A stretch of DNA of 21,496 nt, taken from the NCBI GenBank assembly GCA_040905265.1, contig JBBDRW010000148.1:1-21496 (forward strand). Direction: 5' to 3'. Every line of letters starts with the position of its first letter. Positions within the stretch are counted from its first letter, which is position 1. A program made the translations under genes and the position numbers. This DNA comes from JBBDRW01 sp040905265. Its GTDB lineage: Bacteria; Bacteroidota; Rhodothermia; Balneolales; Balneolaceae. Shown piece by piece: positions 7,026-17,100 of this stretch. The notes beneath the pieces were generated by a model that worked only from the letters and a program-made list of their open reading frames with translations, searched no databases and was not told the origin of the DNA.

Positions 7026-10000
7026 GAGTCATCCTCCATCAGGTTATCGAATTCATCATTGATCAAAGCGTTTAATTCTTCTTCCGACATCTCGTTTACA
7101 TCGTCGTTGGATGTTGTTGATTTACCAGCTTTTTGCTTGTTGTCTGGTGAAGCCCCGGGGCCTGATGCCGATTTGCCGCCGATCGCCTTTCCATCACCTT
7201 CTGCCGGCGCAGATGTACGGTCGGATCCGGACGCTGTATGCCCGGCAGCCGGTGCGTCTGTCGTACCGGAAGGTGATGTGGCTCCCGAACCCGATTCAGC
7301 CGTTTTTGCCGCCGTTGACTCCGAACCGATAATCTCTTCCGCCAGAAAACCTGCGACCGCTGAAATGGTCGGATATTTAAATATGAGAGTTGAAGGCAGA
7401 TCCCTGCCCAGTGATTTCTGCAACGCATTACGCATCTCGACAGATGTCAATGAATCCATCCCCAGGTCAAAAAACCCGGCTGTTACATCCAGTGACTCCA
7501 CTTTTGCACCCAATACCTGTGCAACCTGTTCAGAAACATGTGTTAGAATCAACTCCTGCTGTTCTCCCGGCGGTAATGTCTGCAGCTCTTCAAGCCATCC
7601 GTCTTTGGTTTCTGCGGCCACCGACTTCTCACCTTCATCCTTTCGAAGTTGCTCAAGCAACGCCATATCCGAAAAATATTCAAAGAGAACAGGCCACTTT
7701 GCCGGCACCGCCACGATTTGTCCCTGTTTCTTCCAGAGTGCATCAAAGAGCGCAACACCGTCAGCGGGGCTGATCGGGGTAATTCCCTTCATCGCCCCAA
7801 CCTGTCCGGCCATTGGCCCGTCCTGCCCGGCGGATGACTGTCTGGCCACCAACCCGATCTCCGACCATGTCCCCCAGTTGAGCACAAGGGCCGGCAGTCC
7901 TTTTTGTCGTCGAAATCCTGCAAACTGATCCATGCAGGCATTCGCAGCCGCGTAGTTTCCCTGAGCGGCAGGGCCAAAGATGGATCCGATGGATGAAAAA
8001 AGAATGAAGAAATCCAGTTCCTGGTCCAGCGTCGCCTGATGGAGGTTCCAGGCACCGGCAATTTTGGCACTCAACACCTTCTCAAATTGACCCCACTCCA
8101 TGTTGGCGAGAACGCCGTCAGCCAGTGTACCGGCCGCATGGATGACTCCCCTGAGCGGTGGTCGCTCAACCTCATCAACCAACTTCTGAACAGCTGTTTC
8201 GTCTGTCACATCCACATGTGCGATTTCGATGGTGGCACCGGATTCTTCCAGTTCTCTCACCACAAGCCGGGTCTTTTTGTCCGGTTTGGACCGGCTCATC
8301 AGAATCAGATGACGGGCTCCGATCGATATCAGGTACTTTGCAATCTCAAGGCCGATATCTCCCAATCCACCGGTAATCAAATAGGACGACTCTTCCTGAA
8401 TCTCTATTGTGGAAGCAGGCTCTCCGGTACCGCGTTTCAACCGGCTGACCCACCGCCCGCTTTCGCGTGATAGTACCTGTTCTTCCGTCTCTCCGGTCTC
8501 TATTTCCATCCGGATAATATCGGCCGCCTCCCGGGGAGAGACCCCGGAGGAAAGGTCGATGGCGACAGGGTACAGATCGGGGTGCTCGGACTTCAATGTT
8601 CGTACAAGGCCGTGCAGGGACGCCTGGTAATACCCCTCACCGTCCCCTTCAACGGCGATAGCGTCCCGGGTAACCATCCACAAACGGGGGCGCGATGTCT
8701 CCTCCAGCTCTCCGGATGCCCGTGCCAGTTGAAGCACAGGCAGCGCCAGGTGATGTTGCTGCAAGAGCGGATCGGAAATGGACGTGGCCGTTTTTTCATT
8801 GGTCACGTTGCCGGCCGTCTCACTGACTGCCTTATGGGGCACGTCACCGGCCGCCTCATTGGCCGTCTCAATGGAATCGAACGCCTGCATCAGTATGATA
8901 CCCCGAACAGGTTTGTTCAGAATTTCTTTCAGTTTTTCATACCCCGCTTGCCCTTCCATCAGGATGGAGGTCGGAATCTGTTCCGCCTCTCCCGGGAGTT
9001 CCTCTCTCAGGCATTCCAGAACATCGGAATCTTCGCCAATAATCACCCAGGGACCTACTGGCTCTTCGGTCATGGGTGGATCTGTATCCACAGAAGCCGG
9101 TTCCTCTTCTTTCCTGGCGATCACAACATGCTGCTTCAGGCCACCGTCGTCTGTGGACGAATCCGGCCCAAGCAGTGTCACCGGCCCGAAACCCAGTTCC
9201 GGAAGTAGCTGTTTCCACTGGTCCGGGCTCAGCAGAGGATAATCGTCACGCAACGGATCTTGTCCCATAAACCGCCACCAGCCCTCCGTCATTCCAAACG
9301 TCAGATCGAGCCAGCGCTGTTTGGCCGAAGCTTCCAGAAGTACAAGCTGGCCGCCGGGAGCAAGCAACGACTTGCAATTTTCCAGAGTCTGGCCAAGTCG
9401 CCGGGTTGCATGCACCACATTGGCTGCAATAATCAGGTCGAACTGCCCCAGAAGTTCAGCGGCTGGTTCTTTCTCGATATCCAGGGTTTCGAAACGCATA
9501 AACGGATAGTCGGCCGCCAGTTCTTTGGATGCCTGTTTGGTAAAATGAGCAGAGATATCGGTAAAGAGATAGTCACACCTTTCGGCGGGAAGTGTCGGTA
9601 GCAGATGTACGGTCGTACCACCGGTTCCGCCTCCGATTTCAAGAATTCTTAGTCCGCGGGACGCCGGTACCTGACTGATTGCTTCACGTACTCCATCCGC
9701 CAGAAGGGTATTGATGGACCGTGCGCCAACCGAATGTTGATACAACAAAGCCGTCACCGAAAGATCGCCTTCGGGAAACAGCAGGCTTAACGGATCCACA
9801 TCCCCTCGCCATACGGCTCCCAGTGACTCGGCACACCGGGTAAAGAGAGTCATTTCCGGCCCGGCTTCATCGAACCGTTCACAGAGTTTCTTCACTTTTT
9901 CAGCCGGTAGCTGCTCAAAAGGTTTCAAAACCGTCAGGGACTCATCGTCTATTTTGAGAAGGCCATCCTCTGCCAGCATTTCCAGACAGCGATGAAACAG

Positions 10001-13000
10001 AGAGATGAAATCATCTGCAACTCCCGCCTTTTTCACTAGTTCATCTGCAGAAATTTCCACACCCGGTACAGGCTCCCAGCCCGTTCGAAGTAACTCGCCT
10101 ATGATAAAATCAACCGAAAGACGATCCATATCGGCAAATAGAGACCCATAAAAGGCGCACTCTGCCTTCGCCTGTTGCATCTGTCCCGATAACGACCTGC
10201 CAATTTTCTCGGGAGTCTGGAGAAGGGAACTGCTCTGCCCGAAGAGTGGCTTCTGCCGCCACTCAATTTCATAGAGCCAGTCTGCAAACCGACTGTTCGC
10301 GGAGAGGGGATCCCGTCCGTTTTGAGGCAGTATGTGTGCCCGCTGGAACCTGAGGCCCTTCACCTCTGCGAGGATCTCACCCTCCTCATTGAGAAGCTGA
10401 ATATCCGTTTCGAAAATCTGAAGAGCGCCCTTTCCGGACGGTTTAAAACCGGTTGTGTGGCACCACACCTGTTTGGGAAGAGTGCCGTACCGGTTTAACT
10501 GTTCGAGTCCGACAGGCAAAAAAGCCAGTTCCTGTTCCATCAAGGGGTAACTCGCCATTTGAAAAGCGGCATCCAGTAGTACCGGAGAAAGGAAAAAAGT
10601 CTTCATCTGATGTCTGATCCCGGACGGAAGTTCCAGCCGTCCAAGCATTTCGCCCTCACCCTGCCATAGCTTCTTCAGCGCCTGAAAATCTTCGCCATGC
10701 TCAATACCGAGCGCCCGCGAACTCCGGTAGTAGGTTTCTACTTCAACCTCCTGGCCGCAGCGTTCTTTCAATGCCTCCAGGTCTGTTTTTTCCGGCCTGT
10801 CGGGCAGGCTCGAAGAGAGTTCCCCGCTCGTATGTATCTGCCACGATTCTGCTTCATCCGGCCGGGAATAGATCTCGAAATGCAACCCGTCGCGCGACGG
10901 GCGAACCACCGTTTGAACCGGTGTCTGCTGATCCTCAGGAAGTACGAGGGCTCGTTGTATAGCCACATCCTTCACGGAAAGTGGTTCCCGAAAAAGTTCT
11001 TCGGAGGCCGCAAGTGCCATTTCAAGATGCCCTGCAGCCGGCAGTACCACCTCCCCGAACACCTTGTGGTGCGCCAGGAAGGCCGTATCCTCCACAGAAA
11101 TTTCATTCACGAACAGGGTGGATCCATCCTCCAGAACCGGCGAGGACAGCTTTCGGCCCAACAACGGGTGGCCGCCGGCATAAGACGATCTTTTCGTTAC
11201 CGGGGAGTGTTTGTACCAGTAGCGCTCTGTTACAAAAGGCGTTGTCGGAAGAGATACCGGATACCGCCTGGGGCTGGAATTCAAAGCGGTAGCTGCCACA
11301 TCCACACCGGCGACATAGAGCTGCCCCAGACTCTGAAGCAACTGGTCCCGGGGCGCTGTGCTGTAACGCATACTCGGAAGCCAAAGACAGGTGTCCGGTA
11401 CGCTCAGTTCCTCTTCCACAGCTTGTCCCAGAGCAGACAGAGTCGGTTTTGGCCCAATTTCAATAAATGTGTTGATCCCGTCCTCAAGCAGGCGAGAAAG
11501 TCCCTGATAGAAGCGGACCGGCTGCCGGATATGGTCTTGCCAGTAACCGGCAGATGCCATTTTCTTACTGTTTGAAAAATCACCTGTCACATTTGAAATG
11601 ACAGGAATTTCAAGCGTTCCGAAAGTGACGCCAGAGACAATATTACCGAACGAATCCAGCATCGGCTCGACCAGTGGCGAATGAAATGCCTGAGACACAC
11701 GCAGCTTCTTCACCTCTGTCTCTGCGACCGTCATTTCGTCAACAAACCGGTCAATCGATTCCGGATCTCCCGCGACGACCACACGTTCGGGGCCGTTAAC
11801 AGAAGCGATACTGATTCCGGAAGCCCATTTGTTCTCCCCGAGCCACTTCGTAACCTCTTTTTCCCCCATGGTCACAGCCGCCATGGCTCCCTCTTCACAC
11901 ATCTCGGCCATCAGGCGGCCCCGCGAGCAAACCAGCGTCAGTGCATCTTCCAGTGACCAGAGGCCGGAAACCGTCGCGGCCGTCAACTCGCCAAGACTGT
12001 GCCCGATCAGGGCCTCCGGCTCAATCCCCCATTTTCGCCAGAGCTGTGCCAGCGCATATTCGACAGAGAACAGAAGGGGTTGCGTAAATTCCGTCCGGTC
12101 AATATCCGACAGGCCTTCTTCTGATTCCGGGTAGAGCATCTCCAGCATTGACCGCCCGATCAGAGGAGTCACAATTGCGTCACACTCTTCCATCACGGAC
12201 CGGAAACAGGGTTCCTCTTCAAAGAGTTGCCGACCCATATTGATGTACTGGGCTCCCTGGCCGGTAAACAGGAATGCGATTCGGCGCGGGCTTGAACGGC
12301 GCTTGCCTGTAATGACACTACCGGTTGATGCAGGTATAGAGGAATCCAGCAGGTCCGCGGCTTCAGAAGCCGAGCCCGCCATCAACGCCAATCTGTAGTT
12401 GTAATGTCCCCTTCCCCTGGCCGCCGATACACAGTAGTCACTCCATTTCTCCTCCGGCAGCTGCCTCAAGTCCGAGGCGACTTTTTTCGACAGAGCGTTC
12501 AGGTTTGCCTCCTGTACCGAGGAGAGAACCAGCAGACGACTAGTCGATACCCCTGCAGCCGGCGCCGCGCCATCCGGCGAGCGGCCAACCTTCACGCGGC
12601 CGTTTCGGGCTTCCCCGGCTTTTGATTCACCGTTTTGTGACCCGATCTCCGCTGACGTTTCGACAGTGGCCGGATCGGCCTGGCCATTTCCTTCAGTCTC
12701 GGAAACAGCGGCCTGATAGTTCGACAAAACCAGATGTGCATTCGTACCGCTGAAGCTAAAACCACTGACGCCCGCAACCCGCTCCGGATCGACCCACTCG
12801 GTTAACTTCCGTGGCACCGTCACCGGAACCTCTTCCCAGTTGATGTCCGGGTTCGGGCTTTTAAAATTCTGATGGGGCGGGATCTGTCCGTACTGCAACG
12901 AGAGAATCGTCTTGATGATTCCGGCAATTCCGGCAGCCGACTCGAGATGCCCGACATTGGTCTTGATGGAAGCAACATGCAGGGGTGACTTCGAAGAACG

Positions 13001-14101
13001 TTTACCGTTGCCAAAAACAGTGTCCAGAGCCCCGATTTCGATGGGGTCACCCAGAGGAGTCCCGGTGCCGTGGGCTTCAATGTAACCCACACGGCCGGGA
13101 TCTATCTGTGCGTTTTCAAGTGCCGCACGGATCACTTTCACCTGTGACGGCCCGTTGGGAACGGTTAGCCCGCCACTGGGTCCGTCCTGATTGACAGCCG
13201 ATCCACGCAGCAGAGCAATAATGGTATCCCCGTCTCTCTCAGCATCGGAGAGTCGTTTGAGAAGCACAACACCCGCACCTTCACCACGTGCATATCCGTC
13301 GGCATCCGCGCTGAACGTTTTACAGTGTCCGTCGGGGGCCAGCATTCGGGCTTTGCTGAAATTGATATGTGTCTGCGGGCCGAAAATCAGGTTTACCCCG
13401 GCACTTACAGCCATGTCGCACTCGCCCAGACGCAAAGCCTGTATCGCCAAATGTGTCGTCACCAGTGAAGAGGAGCAGGCCGTATCGATAATCATACTGG
13501 GCCCGGTGAATCCGAACGAATAGGAGAGCCTTCCGGCCGTAACCCCCAGTGAACCTCCTGTACCGGAGTAAGCGGTGATATCTTCCGGATTTTCTGGCCA
13601 GAGGAGCTTTGCCCCGTACTCAAAGTTGCTTATCCCCACATAAACGCCGGTCCGGCTTCCATAGAGTCCATTGATATCGAAACCCCCGTTTTCAAGGGCT
13701 TCCCATGTGGTCTGGAGAAGCAGGCGCTGATGAGGATCCATCGAGTTCGCCTCCCGGGGAGAAATTCCGAAAAAACCGGCGTCGAACTGGTCGATATCTT
13801 TCAAAAAACCTCCAAGCCGGGTGATCATCTTTCCGGGAACGTCCGGATCCGAATCGTAAAAGGAGTCGCTGTCCCACCGCTCTTTCGGCACCTCAATAAT
13901 GCCATCGCCTCCGTTTTGCAACAGGTCCCAAAGCTCCTCGGGAGAATTCGTATTCCCGGGAAAGTGGCAAGCCATCCCGACGACAGCAATCGGTTCCGCT
14001 TTGGCTTGTTCCATTGCTGCGATTTTCGCCTGCATCTCTTTAACAGCCAGAAGCGCCTGTTTGACAGGGGACATCTCCGTGGATTTATTATCCGCTCCCA
14101 T
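7022..14101 (-). CDS. Type I PKS module KS-AT-DH-cMT-KR-ACP
   Basis: The 2359-residue complete module has an N-terminal docking helix (1-35). The KS (about 36-460) has Cys209, His344 and His385. The AT (about 608-900) has GHSLGEL (Ser702) and QAFHS (His807), which suggests malonyl-CoA; Gln replaces the usual His at the first position. The DH (about 977-1255) has HKVFGEVVLP (His1012) and LLDAAFQ (Asp1177), both intact. The C-methyltransferase (about 1310-1665) has the SAM site LEIGGGTGGTT (1487-1497) and FGMTEGWWRF. The KR (about 1675-2140) has the NADPH motif TGGLGDIG, Ser2037, Tyr2050 and LAD in place of LDD, so B-type is likely. The ACP Ser2217 is in GMDSL. A roughly 80-residue polar linker leads to an acidic C-terminal docking helix. 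ATG 14101 shares its A with the preceding TGA (TGATG), and GGGGAGG lies 7 nt upstream. The expected unit is an alpha-methyl, alpha,beta-unsaturated acyl chain passed to PKS 4. Confidence 0.95.
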   Translation of the reverse strand: MGADNKSTEMSPVKQALLAVKEMQAKIAAMEQAKAEPIAVVGMACHFPGNTNSPEELWDLLQNGGDGIIEVPKERWDSDSFYDSDPDVPGKMITRLGGFLKDIDQFDAGFFGISPREANSMDPHQRLLLQTTWEALENGGFDINGLYGSRTGVYVGISNFEYGAKLLWPENPEDITAYSGTGGSLGVTAGRLSYSFGFTGPSMIIDTACSSSLVTTHLAIQALRLGECDMAVSAGVNLIFGPQTHINFSKARMLAPDGHCKTFSADADGYARGEGAGVVLLKRLSDAERDGDTIIALLRGSAVNQDGPSGGLTVPNGPSQVKVIRAALENAQIDPGRVGYIEAHGTGTPLGDPIEIGALDTVFGNGKRSSKSPLHVASIKTNVGHLESAAGIAGIIKTILSLQYGQIPPHQNFKSPNPDINWEEVPVTVPRKLTEWVDPERVAGVSGFSFSGTNAHLVLSNYQAAVSETEGNGQADPATVETSAEIGSQNGESKAGEARNGRVKVGRSPDGAAPAAGVSTSRLLVLSSVQEANLNALSKKVASDLRQLPEEKWSDYCVSAARGRGHYNYRLALMAGSASEAADLLDSSIPASTGSVITGKRRSSPRRIAFLFTGQGAQYINMGRQLFEEEPCFRSVMEECDAIVTPLIGRSMLEMLYPESEEGLSDIDRTEFTQPLLFSVEYALAQLWRKWGIEPEALIGHSLGELTAATVSGLWSLEDALTLVCSRGRLMAEMCEEGAMAAVTMGEKEVTKWLGENKWASGISIASVNGPERVVVAGDPESIDRFVDEMTVAETEVKKLRVSQAFHSPLVEPMLDSFGNIVSGVTFGTLEIPVISNVTGDFSNSKKMASAGYWQDHIRQPVRFYQGLSRLLEDGINTFIEIGPKPTLSALGQAVEEELSVPDTCLWLPSMRYSTAPRDQLLQSLGQLYVAGVDVAATALNSSPRRYPVSLPTTPFVTERYWYKHSPVTKRSSYAGGHPLLGRKLSSPVLEDGSTLFVNEISVEDTAFLAHHKVFGEVVLPAAGHLEMALAASEELFREPLSVKDVAIQRALVLPEDQQTPVQTVVRPSRDGLHFEIYSRPDEAESWQIHTSGELSSSLPDRPEKTDLEALKERCGQEVEVETYYRSSRALGIEHGEDFQALKKLWQGEGEMLGRLELPSGIRHQMKTFFLSPVLLDAAFQMASYPLMEQELAFLPVGLEQLNRYGTLPKQVWCHTTGFKPSGKGALQIFETDIQLLNEEGEILAEVKGLRFQRAHILPQNGRDPLSANSRFADWLYEIEWRQKPLFGQSSSLLQTPEKIGRSLSGQMQQAKAECAFYGSLFADMDRLSVDFIIGELLRTGWEPVPGVEISADELVKKAGVADDFISLFHRCLEMLAEDGLLKIDDESLTVLKPFEQLPAEKVKKLCERFDEAGPEMTLFTRCAESLGAVWRGDVDPLSLLFPEGDLSVTALLYQHSVGARSINTLLADGVREAISQVPASRGLRILEIGGGTGGTTVHLLPTLPAERCDYLFTDISAHFTKQASKELAADYPFMRFETLDIEKEPAAELLGQFDLIIAANVVHATRRLGQTLENCKSLLAPGGQLVLLEASAKQRWLDLTFGMTEGWWRFMGQDPLRDDYPLLSPDQWKQLLPELGFGPVTLLGPDSSTDDGGLKQHVVIARKEEEPASVDTDPPMTEEPVGPWVIIGEDSDVLECLREELPGEAEQIPTSILMEGQAGYEKLKEILNKPVRGIILMQAFDSIETANEAAGDVPHKAVSETAGNVTNEKTATSISDPLLQQHHLALPVLQLARASGELEETSRPRLWMVTRDAIAVEGDGEGYYQASLHGLVRTLKSEHPDLYPVAIDLSSGVSPREAADIIRMEIETGETEEQVLSRESGRWVSRLKRGTGEPASTIEIQEESSYLITGGLGDIGLEIAKYLISIGARHLILMSRSKPDKKTRLVVRELEESGATIEIAHVDVTDETAVQKLVDEVERPPLRGVIHAAGTLADGVLANMEWGQFEKVLSAKIAGAWNLHQATLDQELDFFILFSSIGSIFGPAAQGNYAAANACMDQFAGFRRQKGLPALVLNWGTWSEIGLVARQSSAGQDGPMAGQVGAMKGITPISPADGVALFDALWKKQGQIVAVPAKWPVLFEYFSDMALLEQLRKDEGEKSVAAETKDGWLEELQTLPPGEQQELILTHVSEQVAQVLGAKVESLDVTAGFFDLGMDSLTSVEMRNALQKSLGRDLPSTLIFKYPTISAVAGFLAEEIIGSESTAAKTAESGSGATSPSGTTDAPAAGHTASGSDRTSAPAEGDGKAIGGKSASGPGASPDNKQKAGKSTTSNDDVNEMSEEELNALINDEFDNLMEDDS
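7033..7037 (-). promoter_or_regulatory. Ribosome binding site for PKS 4
   Basis: A GGAGG core inside the end of the PKS 3 gene, 7 nt before the GTG at 7025. It supports the GTG start and translational coupling through the 4-nt GTGA overlap. Confidence 0.8.
7091..7330 (-). other. Long polar linker between ACP and docking helix of PKS 3
   Basis: Residues about 2258-2337 are almost only Ser, Gly, Ala, Thr, Asp, Lys and Pro. They separate the ACP from the acidic tail NEMSEEELNALINDEF. Such length would give the ACP a long reach. No domain is visible in it. Confidence 0.7.
8803..8867 (-). repeat. Imperfect 36-nt-period duplication within the PKS 3 KR structural subdomain
   Basis: Two copies of about 29 nt on the plus strand, 8803-8831 and 8839-8867, share the core acgt-ccggccg-ctca with a few changes. 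They encode the 12-residue units ANEAAGDVPHKA and VSETAGNVTNEK. The reading frame is kept. This looks like a small in-frame duplication making a loop. Confidence 0.55.
12557..12712 (-). other. Low-complexity insert between KS and AT of PKS 3
   Basis: Residues about 464-515 between the end of the KS (NAHLVLSNYQ) and the start of the linker (RLLVLSS) are rich in Glu, Gly, Ala, Ser and Asn. The corresponding place in PKS 2 (about 466-507) holds a similar Thr/Ser/Glu/Lys-rich insert. Confidence 0.6.
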
Positions 14102-17100
14102 CAGCTGCCCTCCCCTTTCATTCGGCTCAACTCCTCCAGCAGCGCCGCCTCGGCGTCCTCATCACTCATATCCTCGTTCACTTCCATTGATTTACCGGAT
14201 CCGTTTTTCCCCGCAGATTCTTGTTTATGTCTGTTCGTGTCGGTGACGTTTTTCGCTGTATTCGCTTTCCCGTGATCTGCATCTCCGGTAACCGTACCAC
14301 CGGTTTCTGCCATCTCCTCCCCGGCAGCCGGCTCTGCGAGAGCCTCTGCCAACAGATCCTGAAGCAGATATTTTACGAGAGCCTCAACCGTCGGATAGTC
14401 GAATAGCAGTGTTGAGCTAACCTGCACACCGAGTTCTCGCTGCAAGCGATTCTTCAGTTCAACCGCAATAAGGGAATCCACACCGAGGTCAAACAGTCGC
14501 TCTCTCGGGTCAATCTCCTGGCCTTTCTGCAGTTTCAGGGATTTTGAAATCATCTGGTTGAGTTCCCGGTGTAGCAGAGATTCCCGGCGAACGGGCACAA
14601 TTTCTTTCAGTTTTTCCAGCAGATCCGGAGCTGAATTATCTACCACCTTCTCAGATACCAGCCCTTTCGTGAGCTCTTTCAGCAACGAGCTGTTTCCAGA
14701 GTCGAAACGCCCCCAATCGACATCGAATATTCCAATCTGTGCCGGTGTGGCCGGGCCCAGCAGCGACTCAAGGTGATCAAGAGCCACCTTATCCGACAAA
14801 AATCCTATTCCCCGGCTCTCGATCCTTCGGCGGCTTACCTCATCCAGTGAAGCTGCCATACCGGATGATTCCCAGGGACCCCAGTTGAGCGAAACAGTCG
14901 ATAAACCCGACTGTTTTCTCTGTGTGGCGAGGGCATCCAGTACCGCATTAGCCGCCGCATAATTGGCCTGTCCGGCGCTTCCCGTCAGGGATGCCATGGA
15001 TGAAAAAAGCACAAAGTAGTCCAGTGGGTAGTCAGCTGTCAATCGGTGCAGATTCAAAGCCCCTTCGACTTTTGAAGGGAAAGGTTGATAGAACTGTGGC
15101 CACTCCATCTGCGAGACCGGGCCGTCGTCAAGTGTCCCGGCAAGGTGAAACAGGCCTTTCAGATTTTTAAAATGGTCTGCATGACTGCTCATCGCTGATG
15201 AGAGAGCGTCGTAATCCGATACATCAACTTTTAGCAGCTGAACCGTTGCTCCGGCAGAACGAAAAGATTCAATACGTTTTAAAGCTTTTGGACCTGGGTC
15301 ATTCCGGCTCAAGAGAAGCAACGAGCGCACTCCCTTGCTGACGAGCCAATCTGCAAGGGTCAATCCCAAAGCTCCCGTACCTCCGGTAATAAGGAAACAA
15401 CCTTCCGTAGACAACGATTCAGTGGCTTTTTCCCCGAACCGGTAAGGCACCAGACGCTCAGCGTAGATACCTGACTTGCGACATGCGAGTCCAGACTCTC
15501 CTTCAACCACCCTGTTCACGGCCCGTGTAAATTGTTCGGAGGAAAAGGACTCTGAAGAGTCTGTGGATTCAATATCGATCACTGACGTATTCAGTTCAGG
15601 CTGTTCTGCCATGAGACCTTTCACAACTCCCCACAAAGACGCCTGGTGAAGTGACAGCAATGGGTCGTCACTGGAAACAGAACAGGATTGACGGGTCACC
15701 ACAAGCAAGCGTTCCGACACTGGTTGCCCGGAAAGTGCCCTGACGAGATTCAGCGCAGGTTCAACGGCCTGTCGTTGAAAATGCTCTGCACGGGTACCTG
15801 TTTCGCCGGCTACATCACCTGCCGCATGATCATCCACATCAAGAGGCCAAAAGTTGATACAGCCCGCAAACTTGTCTCCTTTTAACTCCTCCTTAACAGA
15901 ATCAAGCAACTGCTTCATTTGTGAAAGATCGGCGGGATCCACTGTATGGAGATCATCCCTGACATGAGTCAGCTCATCACCTGCCTGCACCTCAATAACC
16001 CTCCTGCCGGCCTTTCGCCACATCTCTGCAACAGATACGGCAAACCCGGTTTCATCACAGTAAAACAGCCAGGTTTCATTCGATTCAGCCCTGAGATTCG
16101 TTGAATCAGTCGCCTCCACCGGCATCCACACCCGTTCATAGAGCCCGTTGTCACCCGCGCCCGAGAGAGCCAGCAGCGCTTCTTTTCCAGCTCTTCGTCC
16201 TTCAAGGCCAATAAATTCTGCAACCCGTTTACCCGACTTCGTCTCAATAACAATATCACCCACCATCTGCTGCCGGTCAGATTTTCCGGAACGAAGACGG
16301 GCAAAAACCTTTAACGGTTCATCACCCGCCGGCCGGTGGAGTCGCAATTGCTCCATACCGACAGGAATAAACGTCTCCTCCACGTCAATATCGGACGTCA
16401 TGACAAGTACCCCGAAGCAGGAATCAATCAAACCCGGATGCAGGCTGAAATCGGAAGAGTGGGATATCACCTCCGGTTGTACCAGATCGGCGACCGCCTC
16501 ACCTTCTCCAAGCTTCAGAGATTGTAGCCACCGGTAACTCTCCCCAACGACAATGTGACGCTGTTCCTGAACCCTGTAAACGTCCTCTACATTTGCACGG
16601 CGCTTGCACCGGCTCTCGATTTCCTCCCACTCCAATGTCTTCAACTCTGAATGTCCTGCAGAGACACCTGATTCTTCCGACTCCGGAGCCATGGAGCCGG
16701 ATGCATGAACAGCCACAGAATCTTTTGGATCAAGGAAACTGACCAGCCGAAATGTCCTGTTTCTGTTTTCGACATCCGGAGATATCATCAGCTGAACCGT
16801 TCTCTCTCCCTCTTCCGGTACAACCAGTGCCTGTGGGAAGACGATATCCTTCAATTGGACTCCGTCTCCTTCAAACTCCATTTCGGCAGCCCCGATGATC
16901 AAAGCAAGATGCGATGCACCAGCCACAACGAGTTCCCCGAAAATCCGGTGCTCGTCGAGCATAGGGATCTCAGCCTTGCTGAACAGGGTCTCATAAAATC
17001 GTTCGTTTACCAGCGGCGACCGGAAAGTTCTTCCCAGCAGTGGATGGCTGAGCTCTTTCCGTCCAGCGGGGGCGGATCCGTTCTGCTTAGCGTTCAACCT

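Noticed and set aside
6576..7928. Plus-strand open frame of 450 codons across the PKS 3/PKS 4 junction
   Set aside because: It lies opposite clear KS and ACP coding sequence, and its Ser/Pro/Ala-rich translation is typical of a shadow frame.
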